DNA of 15,821 bases from Planctomycetota bacterium (GCA_024278285.1 JAJRTM010000815.1:1-15821); one strand, 5' to 3'. Positions 1 to 7,032 are shown, counted from the stretch's first letter. The notes: generated by a model not told the origin, from the sequence alone. Numbers and translations are program-made.

Positions 1-96
1 GCCTGGAATCAGGCGTATCGGGAAGCGATGCGAAAGCGTGTGAAAATTGACCGGATAATAAAAAAGACTTCTTCAGACGATGAATCTGAAAAGTAG
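1..96 (+). CDS. 3' end of a duplicate of the anti-sigma-like gene (partial)
   Basis: The window opens inside an open frame that reads 31 residues to a TAG at 94-96. Its first residues, WNQAYREAMRKRVKIDR, match WNQAYREAMRERVAVDR in the protein starting at 654. At DNA level, bases 2-41 differ from 835-874 at only 3 positions, so this is the tail of a recent duplicate. After the shared segment it diverges to a short acidic end (SSDDESEK) and stops, whereas the downstream copy continues for about 160 residues. The duplicate may therefore be a short, anti-sigma-domain-only version. It ends 22 bases before the sigma factor start, so both probably lie in one operon. Its 5' part is outside the window. 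Confidence 0.75.
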   Translation, partial: AWNQAYREAMRKRVKIDRIIKKTSSDDESEK

Positions 97-118
97 AAGT
101 GGAAGCCAAGGAGACAGA

Positions 119-661
119 ATGTCTGCTGACCAATCAGATCAAGACGAATTCGATCCAGAAGCATTTCGAGATCGCTTGACAAGTTTCATCTTGCAGTCCG
201 TTAAAGACCTGGCAACCGCAGAGGATTTGACACAGGAAACGCTGTTTGGCTTTTGGAAGAGTAAACAGGTGCTCAAGACGAAAAAGGATGCTCAAACTTT
301 TCTTTATCGGATCGCCCGCAATCAATTGAAGGCTTACTGGCGAAAGAAAAGAGCGATCCAGCTCACAGATGATTTTTTGAGTACCGTTGAAGACTTCGAT
401 GTCGAACGATCCCGGAAAGAAAAACTGGCTCTCTATCAGTACAGTTTGAACCTGATTCAAAAGTATTGTTCACCCGATGATGCGGCACTGATGACCATGA
501 AATATCTTGATCAGATGACGTTCATACAAATTGGAGCAGAACTTGGTTATTCTGCTGGCACCGCTTCAGATCGTCATCAACGAATCCTGAAGCAACTTCG
601 CAAAATTGCTGCCCAAAACCAACCCCCAGATTTTGAAACAGGGAGCTTTTGCTATGAATAA
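119..661 (+). CDS. ECF-type RNA polymerase sigma-70 family factor
   Basis: This 180-residue protein has the two-domain layout of ECF sigma factors, which bind core RNA polymerase and recognise dedicated promoters. Region 2 lies at about residues 15-85, with AEDLTQETLFGFWKSK at 34-49 and the basic FLYRIARNQLKAYWRKKR at 61-78. Region 4 lies at about 115-162, with a helix-turn-helix (TFIQIGAELGYSAGTASDRH) around 134-153. I chose the ATG at 119 because AAGGAG at 108-113 sits 5 bases before it; an in-frame ATG at 80 lies inside the preceding gene and has no such site. The gene overlaps the next one by 8 bases, which suggests translational coupling. Target promoters cannot be inferred from the window. 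Confidence 0.9.
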   Translation: MSADQSDQDEFDPEAFRDRLTSFILQSVKDLATAEDLTQETLFGFWKSKQVLKTKKDAQTFLYRIARNQLKAYWRKKRAIQLTDDFLSTVEDFDVERSRKEKLALYQYSLNLIQKYCSPDDAALMTMKYLDQMTFIQIGAELGYSAGTASDRHQRILKQLRKIAAQNQPPDFETGSFCYE

Positions 662-1376
662 AAAGAATTCGCAGGAAGATGAAAATTTCATTACGAAAAG
701 TTTACAGGAAATGCTCTCCCATCTCGAAGAGGGTGGGCCAGAAGTGGTGAGGGATGATGTGATCGCGTATGTGCATCAATTTCTTCCGCCTGAAGAAAAC
801 GATCAAGTCAGCAGAAACATTGTGCAATACCGCACCTGGAATCAGGCGTATCGGGAAGCAATGCGGGAGCGTGTTGCTGTGGATCGGTTGGTCAGAAAGC
901 AGAATTGGCTTTCTGTCTGGAAGCACAATCAAGATCGCCCTTCTTTACCGATGCCTACTTCAGAAGAAACCGCCTGCCTGTCCGTTCTGGCAGCAAAAAC
1001 GGAATTGATTCCAATTCGTGACTTGTTTCAGAGTGTTGAACAGCAAACTCAAATCTCAAACCTCGTCCATCTTCAACAAATCGCAGAAGGAGCCGTCCAG
1101 CATGGATTTTTATCTGCCGAACAGCAGCAGTTGGAAGCAGGTGAAGATACAGAAGAATTGACTTTACGAGGCGGTTCAGAATCTGAACCTCAAACAGAGC
1201 CAGCCTTTCAATTGGCACAGCCGAGCGAAGAACTACTCGCAGCTATCTGCCAGAAACTGCTCGAAAACAAAACCTTGACACCAGAAATCAAACAAAACCT
1301 GCTCACCCTGGCAGACGCCCTGCATTTGCCTCAACCGCTCAAGGAGAGTTTTGCAGATTGGTTGCGGGATCTTTGA
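654..1376 (+). CDS. Putative anti-sigma factor with zinc-less anti-sigma-like domain
   Basis: This is a 240-residue soluble protein of no firmly recognised family. Residues 33-72 (RDDVIAYVHQFLPPEEND, then QYRTWNQAYREAMR) follow the pattern of the small helical anti-sigma domain: an 'LL.YLDGELPPEE' helix followed by the helix that carries CxxC in zinc anti-sigma factors. Here the Cys positions are R60 and N63, so zinc is probably not bound. The rest is Gln/Glu-rich, with a helical C-terminus at about 190-240. There is no membrane segment. The ATG at 654 has GGGAG 8 bases upstream and overlaps the sigma gene's stop, the usual arrangement for a sigma/anti-sigma pair. The anti-sigma role is inferred from the weak pattern and the position. 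It could instead be an adaptor or a substrate of the downstream protease. Confidence 0.6.
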   Translation: MNKKNSQEDENFITKSLQEMLSHLEEGGPEVVRDDVIAYVHQFLPPEENDQVSRNIVQYRTWNQAYREAMRERVAVDRLVRKQNWLSVWKHNQDRPSLPMPTSEETACLSVLAAKTELIPIRDLFQSVEQQTQISNLVHLQQIAEGAVQHGFLSAEQQQLEAGEDTEELTLRGGSESEPQTEPAFQLAQPSEELLAAICQKLLENKTLTPEIKQNLLTLADALHLPQPLKESFADWLRDL

Positions 1377-4300
1377 CTAACTTGGCGAGAGTATTCACCT
1401 GTTGTGAACCAACAAGAATTGACAAAAAAAGAAAAGATATTTCCGTGAAACCTGATGAAGATATTCAACCAGCAATTCAACATTTCAAGCAGGCAATTGC
1501 GAAATTCATTCAGGCGGGACAGCATGAAACAGCAATTCATCAACTCAATGGGTTTGTATTCGCTCTAGTACGAACTGGTCATTTTCGAGACGCTCTTCTG
1601 CTTGGTCAACAAGCGTTTGATCTGTCGGGAAAACACCTCTCAGCAGATGAAGATGCGTCACTGCAAGCATTGATCAACCTGGGTAGCATTCAGGAGAGTA
1701 TGGGCAACTTTGAAATGGGAGAGCAACATCTTAAAAGAGCGGTGTTGTTAACCAAAGAACTCCGCATGGACATGCCGGAGATGTTTGTGGTTGCGAGGCA
1801 TACACTGGGGACTTTATATGGAAACCAAGGAAATTATGCAGCCGCTGAGCCACTGTTGCTTTTTGCAAAAAGATTCCTGGAGGAAAACGCTGGGCTTAAT
1901 CCCGTTCTGCATGGACAAATAATTCTTTCTCTGGGAGCGAATTACCATTATCTCGGACTGCTTCAAGATGCCTTCCAATGTGGGACACAAGCTATTTCAT
2001 TGTACGAAGAATTACTGGTCGATAGCATTGGCGATGAAGCAGAAAAAATGGAGCTTTACTCAAACTATGCAGATTCATTATTAAATTATGCAGCTATCCA
2101 ACACACCACGGGTGATCTACAAGGTGCCTTGAATAATTATCAGAAGTGTATTGATCTCCTAAAGGAATATACGGGATTTGACCAGATACGCTACGCACAA
2201 GTGATTCATAACCTTGCTGAAGTCTACCGGACATTAGAAAATTATGAAGAAGCAATTCCACTTGCAGAAAAAGCATACTCCATCCGTAAAAGGGAGTTGG
2301 GATCAGAACATCCCCTGACAATTTCAACGCTGAATAATCTGGCTGGGTTTTATTCGGTGGTTGGTCGTGCAGGAGAGGGGCAGGCTTTAATTGAAAGATG
2401 CCTCAAACAGACCGCTGGCGATAGTAGCTCAAAGGCACTCTACCTCAATAATCTTGCCGGATTTATTGAAGACAATTGCGGGGATTATGAACGGGCCAAA
2501 ACTTTGTTCCAGAAAGCATTGGATGTCGCAGAGAAAGTGCAACCGACTGAGTTTCTCTTGATATCCCGAATTCACAATAATTATGCCTGGCTGCTCCATG
2601 AAAAATTATCTCTCTACTCAGAAGCAGAATCATTGTACTTGAATGTGGTCAACGCTCGGCAAAAGATACTCGGTGAATATCACCTGGATGTCGCTAATGT
2701 TCAAGTGAATTTGGCGGTTTTATATGCCGACACCGGAAGGCATGACCAGGCTCTTGCCTTACTGAAAAAAGCATCGAAAGCTTATGACAATTTAGTACCT
2801 CAAATCTCTTCGATAGGTTCAGAAAATGATCGAGAAAAGATTCTTGGCCTCATCCGATGGCATACAGCACTCGTTCTCTCACTTGTTGCACGAAAGTTTC
2901 CAACTGACGCCCATGCAGTTCAATATGCGTTTGAACTGACTCTGCAAAGAAAAGCCATTGGCCTGGAAATATCTATGGCTCATCGGATGGCATTTCTCTG
3001 TGAACGATATTCTGACCTGCAACCTGATATCAGAAAACTAACGCTTCTTTCTGCTCAGATCGTCGCATCAACTCTTTCCAGTGATTCCCAGAATGCCAAT
3101 CAGGGGCAATGCCATCAGATTGAAGACTGGGTTCGTGAAAGGAATCTTATTCAACGCCAATTAGCACAACAGATTCCAGAACTGGAGATAAACAAACATT
3201 TGAAAGCAGTCAGTAGAGAAGTTGTTGCCTCTGAAATGCCAACAGGCTCGCATTTAATTGAGATGATTCGTATCCCTTGGATCACTTTTCGTACTGAGAA
3301 TCCTGAAGCTAAATCTCGATGGGACACAGATCGATACATTGCCTTTGTAATGCCCCAGGAATCACCAGACGATATTCGCATGGTTGATCTTGGCTCAGCA
3401 ACCAAAGTCGATCAACTGGTCTCTGAATTTCGAAAAGACTTGAATTTTAAGAAAAAAACCGCCAGTGGTTCTTCTGGAAATGAGACGTCTTCAGAGCCAC
3501 AGAAAACGGATCAGGTCACAATCACTCCCTTGTCAGCTTCAATGGGAAAGCTCTTTTCTGGAATCAAACCTCAAAGCAAAATCTTGATCTCACCAGATGG
3601 CGAATTAGCGATTATCCCTTTTGAACTTCTGGAACAAAAAAGTGGACGACGACTGATTGAAGAATACAAAATCAGCTATTTGACCAGCGGAAGAGATGTA
3701 TTACGTTTTGAGCGTCCTGATCATTCAACAGGAAAAACGATTCTGATTGTCGATCCAGATTTCGATTTACAAAATGAGTTTTCAGAAGAGGGGACTGACG
3801 TGAGTAATCGATCTCAATTGTTTGTTCCGCTTCCCGGAACAGCCATTGAGGCACAGCAGATCAGAACGTTGTTGGGAGAGACCACTTATCTTTCAGGTCG
3901 AAATGCTTTGAAAACCTGGATAATAAGCGTGCGTTCGCCAAGAATTCTACATATCGCTACACATGGCTATTTTTATCCTCAGAAATCAATTGCTCATAAA
4001 CAATCAGCGGTTGTCGCTGATATCAGTATGTCGCGTCTTGCCCTACTTGAAAACCCACTCTTTCGATCTGGCATGGCACTGGCTGGGGCAAATTCAGTTC
4101 TAACCAATAAACCAGTTCCAGAAGATGTTGAAGATGGTTTATTGACATCGGAAGATATTGCCCAAATGAATTTGACTGGCACGTCCCTGGTTGTTGCTTC
4201 CGCTTGTGATACGGGGATTGGTGACCTACGAAATGGTGAAGGGGTTATTGGTTTACGGCGTGCGTTTATCCTGGCAGGCACAGAAACGGTCGTTATCAGC

Positions 4301-4612
4301 TTATGGAGAGTATCTGACCTGGCGACTGCCATTTTGATGCAACGATTTTATCAAAATCTTTTGCAGAATAATAAAAGCCGGCAAGAATCGTTGCGGGAAG
4401 CTCAACTTTTTTTGAGAGATGCCACTATGAATACAATCCGAGGCCAATGGTTTTGTGACGAAATAATTGAACAACTTTCAGTCGGACGCCCTTCACAGAA
4501 AAAACTTCTTTTGAAATTGCGAAGTAAATCTGATGATTATCAACCTTTTGAGCATCCACAGTTCTGGGGCAGTTTTATCTGTCTGGGAAACCCTTTGCTC
4601 CTGCCACAGTAA
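1358..4612 (+). CDS. TPR-CHAT domain protein (caspase-like cysteine peptidase)
   Basis: This is a 1084-residue cytoplasmic protein. About residues 30-490 are a run of tetratricopeptide repeats, several of the kinesin-light-chain type (for example RKRELGSEHPLTISTLNNLA, and the NLAVLYADTGRHDQAL unit). The C-terminal third, about 730-1083, is a CHAT domain. The catalytic His is H869 in HIATHG (865-870) and the catalytic Cys is C950 in SACDTG (948-953); both are intact, so it is probably an active peptidase. CHAT proteases cut partner proteins, and the TPRs usually sense or bind. The start is uncertain. A TTG at 1358 overlaps the preceding gene by 19 bases with AAGGAGAG at 1341-1348, while a GTG at 1445 just before the TPRs has no clear ribosome site. 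It is the third gene of the sigma operon. Confidence 0.92.
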   Translation: MVAGSLTNLARVFTCCEPTRIDKKRKDISVKPDEDIQPAIQHFKQAIAKFIQAGQHETAIHQLNGFVFALVRTGHFRDALLLGQQAFDLSGKHLSADEDASLQALINLGSIQESMGNFEMGEQHLKRAVLLTKELRMDMPEMFVVARHTLGTLYGNQGNYAAAEPLLLFAKRFLEENAGLNPVLHGQIILSLGANYHYLGLLQDAFQCGTQAISLYEELLVDSIGDEAEKMELYSNYADSLLNYAAIQHTTGDLQGALNNYQKCIDLLKEYTGFDQIRYAQVIHNLAEVYRTLENYEEAIPLAEKAYSIRKRELGSEHPLTISTLNNLAGFYSVVGRAGEGQALIERCLKQTAGDSSSKALYLNNLAGFIEDNCGDYERAKTLFQKALDVAEKVQPTEFLLISRIHNNYAWLLHEKLSLYSEAESLYLNVVNARQKILGEYHLDVANVQVNLAVLYADTGRHDQALALLKKASKAYDNLVPQISSIGSENDREKILGLIRWHTALVLSLVARKFPTDAHAVQYAFELTLQRKAIGLEISMAHRMAFLCERYSDLQPDIRKLTLLSAQIVASTLSSDSQNANQGQCHQIEDWVRERNLIQRQLAQQIPELEINKHLKAVSREVVASEMPTGSHLIEMIRIPWITFRTENPEAKSRWDTDRYIAFVMPQESPDDIRMVDLGSATKVDQLVSEFRKDLNFKKKTASGSSGNETSSEPQKTDQVTITPLSASMGKLFSGIKPQSKILISPDGELAIIPFELLEQKSGRRLIEEYKISYLTSGRDVLRFERPDHSTGKTILIVDPDFDLQNEFSEEGTDVSNRSQLFVPLPGTAIEAQQIRTLLGETTYLSGRNALKTWIISVRSPRILHIATHGYFYPQKSIAHKQSAVVADISMSRLALLENPLFRSGMALAGANSVLTNKPVPEDVEDGLLTSEDIAQMNLTGTSLVVASACDTGIGDLRNGEGVIGLRRAFILAGTETVVISLWRVSDLATAILMQRFYQNLLQNNKSRQESLREAQLFLRDATMNTIRGQWFCDEIIEQLSVGRPSQKKLLLKLRSKSDDYQPFEHPQFWGSFICLGNPLLLPQ

Positions 4613-4640
4613 TAAAGAGCTATTCGTGAAGAGCTTGACT

Positions 4641-4952
4641 TTATGATAGATACCTCGCCTTCAAATCTCGTTCAATTCGCTGCCGGTTTTCTGCCACTTC
4701 TTCGATCTTTACGCAAATCATATTTCCCCCTGTGTTTCGCATTTCTCGAATTCCTGTCTCTTCAGACAACTTCGACAGATCATCGCAACTTCCAATCAGT
4801 AGAGGGGAGTGCAAAGTCTTTCCAGTCTGCTCAGAAACGGTGTTCGTTATCACATACACGCCCGCTGAATTCGGCAATTTCCGATTCAAAGGTAACGCAG
4901 TGAAAACGTATTCCTTGTTCGACTGCCCGGTGAGCGTAATAAAAGGGGACAT
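4641..4952 (-). CDS. Degenerate GIY-YIG-like small protein
   Basis: This 103-residue protein has the spacing of the GIY-YIG nuclease fold: AGVYVI at 30-35 (GIY strand), PLLIGSCDDL at 50-59 (YIG strand, with Tyr replaced by Leu), a basic helix, and a late Glu (E94 in RIERDLKARY at 92-101), the position of the metal-binding Glu. Losing the YIG tyrosine makes nuclease activity doubtful; it may bind DNA or a partner. The ATG at 4950-4952 directly follows the upstream gene's TAG at 4953-4955, so it is the last gene of a three-gene operon with a response regulator. It converges on the CHAT gene with a 28-base gap and no clear terminator between. The family call rests on motif spacing only. Confidence 0.6.
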   Translation of the reverse strand: MSPFITLTGQSNKEYVFTALPLNRKLPNSAGVYVITNTVSEQTGKTLHSPLLIGSCDDLSKLSEETGIREMRNTGGNMICVKIEEVAENRQRIERDLKARYLS

Positions 4953-5147
4953 CTATGAGAGTCGGTTACGAAGTTTTACAGCCAGCAATGTTCGCAGCTT
5001 GGGAATATCATTCACTGGAACCGTTGCTTCGTACCCGCCAACAATTTGCTGAAAAAAGTCTGCTGCAACGTGAGCATCAGGAATCGACTTGAATAACCAC
5101 TCGTGCATTTGAGTCAATTCTGCCGCAAGTTGTTCCAGGTCCGCCAT
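4953..5147 (-). CDS. Hypothetical 64-residue protein in response-regulator operon
   Basis: I do not recognise this protein. The open frame reaches further upstream, but those bases encode the response regulator in another frame. I chose the ATG at 5145-5147 because it comes one base after the regulator's TGA (5149-5151). The product begins MADLEQLAAEL, is probably helical throughout, has no membrane segment or cysteine motif, and ends in the basic LRTLLAVKLRNRLS. Its TAG abuts the ATG of the GIY-YIG-like gene. Near-zero spacing on both sides supports it as a real coupled gene. It might be a partner of the regulator. Confidence 0.6.
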   Translation of the reverse strand: MADLEQLAAELTQMHEWLFKSIPDAHVAADFFQQIVGGYEATVPVNDIPKLRTLLAVKLRNRLS

Positions 5148-5148
5148 A

Positions 5149-5553
5149 TCAAATAGTGGAAATTTCTTTGCAGATCGAGGCAACCACATCACGTAGCGGA
5201 TGTTCGAGTTTAACAAAACAACGACGCGCACCCAATTGACAAACTTCATCACAATGATCTGCCTGAGCAGTTAAAACGAAAGTTGGTGTCTGGGCATTCT
5301 GCGTCTCAGAAATCTCTTTTAGCACATCAATCCCACTCTTCCCCGGCATGTTGACATCCAACACCACCATATTGAATCGCTGTTGTCGCAAAGCAGCCAA
5401 TCCTTCTTCACCATCCTGGCACAACGTCACCGCAAACCCTGCTTTCGTAAACTTAGTATCCAACGCCCCTCGAATCGAAACATCGTCATCCACCACAAGA
5501 ACCTGTGGTAATTGGGACTGGATCGGCCGAGAACCAAGAACAGTGTTTGTCAT
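5149..5553 (-). CDS. Single-domain response regulator (CheY-like receiver)
   Basis: This 134-residue protein is a receiver domain with no output domain. From the ATG at 5551-5553 the signature residues are complete: acidic cluster D22-D23-D24 in VLVVDDD, phospho-acceptor D66 in VVLDVNMPGKSG, switch T95 in VLTAQ, and K115 in CFVKLEHP. It should be phosphorylated by a histidine kinase not seen here and act through protein contacts. An in-frame ATG at 5583 was rejected because it lies within the promoter, between the -35 and -10 elements. Only about 6 bases separate the predicted transcription start from the chosen ATG, and no ribosome site is visible, so translation may be nearly leaderless. 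It leads the three-gene minus-strand operon. Confidence 0.88.
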   Translation of the reverse strand: MTNTVLGSRPIQSQLPQVLVVDDDVSIRGALDTKFTKAGFAVTLCQDGEEGLAALRQQRFNMVVLDVNMPGKSGIDVLKEISETQNAQTPTFVLTAQADHCDEVCQLGARRCFVKLEHPLRDVVASICKEISTI

Positions 5554-5565
5554 TTTTTCAATACA

Positions 5566-5594
5566 ATTATACCACACTTTCATTCGGTTACCAA
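5566..5594 (-). promoter_or_regulatory. Promoter of the response-regulator operon
   Basis: On the minus strand, TTGGTA (5594-5589) and a perfect TATAAT (5571-5566) are separated by 17 bases, a strong housekeeping-type promoter. Predicted transcription starts near 5559, just 6 or so bases before the ATG at 5553. Confidence 0.65.
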
Positions 5595-5647
5595 ATTGAA
5601 ATCAATGGTAACTTCAAGTCCGAACAGGGTAACCCATTCAGAAAGAA

Positions 5648-5687
5648 GCCCCGTGTTGAAACACGGGGCAAGTCTGAACTTTCAGAC
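5648..5687 (-). terminator. Tandem hairpins, probable terminator of the 6528-5691 operon
   Basis: GCCCCGTGT (5648-5656) and ACACGGGGC (5661-5669) form a 9-bp GC-rich stem with a 4-base loop. On the minus strand it is followed by TTCTTTCTG, a weak T-rich tract. A second inverted repeat, GTCTGAA/TTCAGAC (5672-5678 and 5681-5687), lies between it and the stop codon at 5691. Position and orientation fit termination of the operon that ends at 5691. Confidence 0.6.
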
Positions 5688-5690
5688 GCT

Positions 5691-6065
5691 TCAGGCACAG
5701 TGCTGACATTTTCCATGCTCTAGCGGTGTTTGAAGCGTTGAGACAACTTCGCAAGCGAAACTATTGTTGTCATCTTTGCCCGCGAGAGTTCTTTGAATGA
5801 ACTGAAGTGCTTGATCGAAATTGCACCAGCTAAATGTAATGCTTTCAATCTGCATGATCTTCCCATCGGAGCAATTCCATTTGAGGATACCGTATTCCTG
5901 CAAACGGTCCGGGGCAGTTGAATCATTCACCCAGACATATTGCGGATAGCCTTGAACAGAGAATGCCTGGCAGCAACACCACGTTGCCTCAGTTAGCAGT
6001 CGAGCCAGTTCTTCTGCCGATTCGATTTCTCGGACAGACCAGATTCGATCATCGTGTAGCATCAT
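5691..6065 (-). CDS. Conserved-type hypothetical protein, 124 residues
   Basis: This is a soluble, Trp- and Cys-rich protein (for example ATWCCCQAFSVQGYPQYVWV), mixed alpha/beta by eye, ending in GKCQHCA, a lone CxxC. I recognise the general type from planctomycete accessory operons (an 'LTE.TW..C.AF' start, 'QEYGI', a 'SITFSW' segment and a C-terminal CxxC), but I know of no assigned function. The ATG at 6065 (a second ATG follows immediately) has AAAGGAGA just upstream and overlaps the preceding gene's TGA by 4 bases, so it is coupled. It is the last gene of a three-gene operon and is followed by two hairpins. Confidence 0.75.
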   Translation of the reverse strand: MMLHDDRIWSVREIESAEELARLLTEATWCCCQAFSVQGYPQYVWVNDSTAPDRLQEYGILKWNCSDGKIMQIESITFSWCNFDQALQFIQRTLAGKDDNNSFACEVVSTLQTPLEHGKCQHCA

Positions 6066-6310
6066 ACTTCTCCTTTCTGTTTCGCATGGCGATTACGAAT
6101 CTTTTTGACTTTATTGATAATGCAAAGGCAGACAAATGACGCAACGGTTCTGTGCCAACGCTTGCCAAGAGATTGATCGCCCACCGTATGAGGCGGAGCT
6201 TTTCCAGCATTCAGCCAGTCGTTTAAGGCGAGTGCTAATTTCTCAGCCTTGTCCCAATCTTTGCGTTTAAGAGCCTTGAGCATTTCTTCCCAGGTTTGAT
6301 TCGGGTTCAA
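6062..6310 (-). CDS. Hypothetical small helical protein, 82 residues
   Basis: This is a small basic protein of unknown function. I place the start at the TTG at 6310-6308, not the farther upstream TTG at 6328, because a strong AAAGGAGG (6324-6317) sits 6 bases ahead of it and would otherwise lie inside the coding sequence. This also makes TTG overlap the previous gene's TGA as TTGA. The N-terminal half, with WEEMLKALKRKDWDKAEKLA, looks like a helical hairpin. The C-terminus is Lys/Arg-rich (KVKKIRNRHAKQK). It may bind nucleic acid or a partner, but nothing specific can be said. It is the middle gene of the operon. Confidence 0.72.
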   Translation of the reverse strand: MNPNQTWEEMLKALKRKDWDKAEKLALALNDWLNAGKAPPHTVGDQSLGKRWHRTVASFVCLCIINKVKKIRNRHAKQKGEV

Positions 6311-6528
6311 AATGCACCTCCTTTCCAACGCCCCATTTCAGTTTCCTGAGAAGCCAGAAACGGAACGTAATAATCGATACACCCATCACCAAAAGCATCC
6401 GGTTCGACCTTGTACGATTCCTCTTCACAATGCGAACAATAAACCGTCATCGTCGCATCATCAGCATCCACCACTTCCAGTTGACCGCCACAATTGCGAC
6501 AGCATCCATCGTTTAGATTCACCAACAT
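6307..6528 (-). CDS. Zinc-ribbon-like small protein, 73 residues
   Basis: Two CxxC pairs, C10-RN-C13 and C31-SH-C34, separated by a beta-hairpin-like stretch (LEVVDADDATMTVY), form a classic zinc-ribbon scaffold. The rest is acidic (VEPDAFGDGCIDYYVP). No enzyme is implied; zinc ribbons of this size usually bind nucleic acid or protein. The ATG at 6528-6526 has GGGAG about 8 bases upstream. It is the first gene of the operon 6528-5691 and overlaps the next gene by TTGA. I could not find a convincing promoter upstream. Confidence 0.72.
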   Translation of the reverse strand: MLVNLNDGCCRNCGGQLEVVDADDATMTVYCSHCEEESYKVEPDAFGDGCIDYYVPFLASQETEMGRWKGGAF

Positions 6529-6859
6529 TTTCTTTCTCCCTGTGCCTGAAATTTTGAAAGAGCTTCCCTGTCAACATGACAAGGAGAGGGAGAGTGCAGC
6601 AAAGAAGCATCTTGCGCAAGTAAAGCAATCCAAAATTTTCTGAGCGTGAAAATATCCAGCACGGCTGGTTTGTTCTGAAAGTCGCCACCAAAATCGAATC
6701 TTGTTAGAGATCTGCGTAACGCTCAAAGAGTTGGATCGTTAGTGACCGGATAAAAGAATATCGCCATCGAAAAGCAGGCTTATTCAATACCAAAAATAAG
6801 AATACGTCACTCCTGCTGGCAAGAACAAAGCAGCAGAAGCAACGTCAGTTTAATCGTTC
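6529..6859. other. Intergenic stretch without a convincing gene
   Basis: The stretch between the zinc-ribbon gene start and the small ORF at 6860 holds no frame with good codon pattern or ribosome site on either strand. A 10-bp palindrome CTTGCGCAAG lies at 6611-6620. A minus-strand TTGACA near 6570-6575 has no acceptable -10 at the right spacing. The promoter of the 6528-5691 operon must be here or further upstream, but I cannot place it. Confidence 0.5.
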
Positions 6860-6964
6860 TTAACTCTTACTCTCTTTTGACTCCTTGTTTGAGTGTTCCG
6901 ATTGGGCTTGTTGCTGGCTTTGGGATCCAGCTTTTCCGTGTGCCTTGTCTCCACCGTTTGTCAT
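6860..6964 (-). CDS. Candidate small hydrophilic protein, 34 residues
   Basis: A short frame runs from an ATG (6964-6962) to TAA (6862-6860) and begins MTNGGDKAHGKAGSQSQQQA. An AGGAG lies about 6 bases upstream of the ATG, and a promoter of the form TTGAAA-16-TATAGT lies about 60 bases upstream. The product is made almost wholly of Gln, Ser, Lys, Glu, Gly and His, without hydrophobic residues, so it is probably disordered, like small stress or storage-type peptides. It diverges from the XRE regulator gene and shares its control region, so the regulator may repress it. I do not recognise a family. The transcription and translation signals are the main support. Confidence 0.5.
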   Translation of the reverse strand: MTNGGDKAHGKAGSQSQQQAQSEHSNKESKESKS

Positions 6965-6999
6965 GTTTTTCTCCTGAAATAGGTTGACGAGAAACTAAT

Positions 7000-7032
7000 T
7001 AGTCCATGTTGGACTATTCCTAAATGGACTAT
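7000..7032. promoter_or_regulatory. Putative operator: three TGGACTA half-sites
   Basis: TAGTCCA (7000-7006) and TGGACTA (7010-7016) form a perfect 7-bp inverted repeat with a 3-base spacer. A third copy, TGGACTA at 7025-7031, follows 15 bases after the second, and the match extends to TGGACTAT. The third copy overlaps the -10 of the minus-strand promoter. This is the layout expected for binding by a dimeric XRE regulator such as the product of the gene at 7064. Confidence 0.6.

Noticed and set aside
80..118. Upstream ATG start for the sigma factor
   Set aside because: It lies inside the preceding gene and has no ribosome site; AAGGAG at 108-113 clearly serves the ATG at 119.
6611..6620. 10-bp palindrome CTTGCGCAAG as an operator
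   Set aside because: It stands alone without a promoter around it and could occur by chance.
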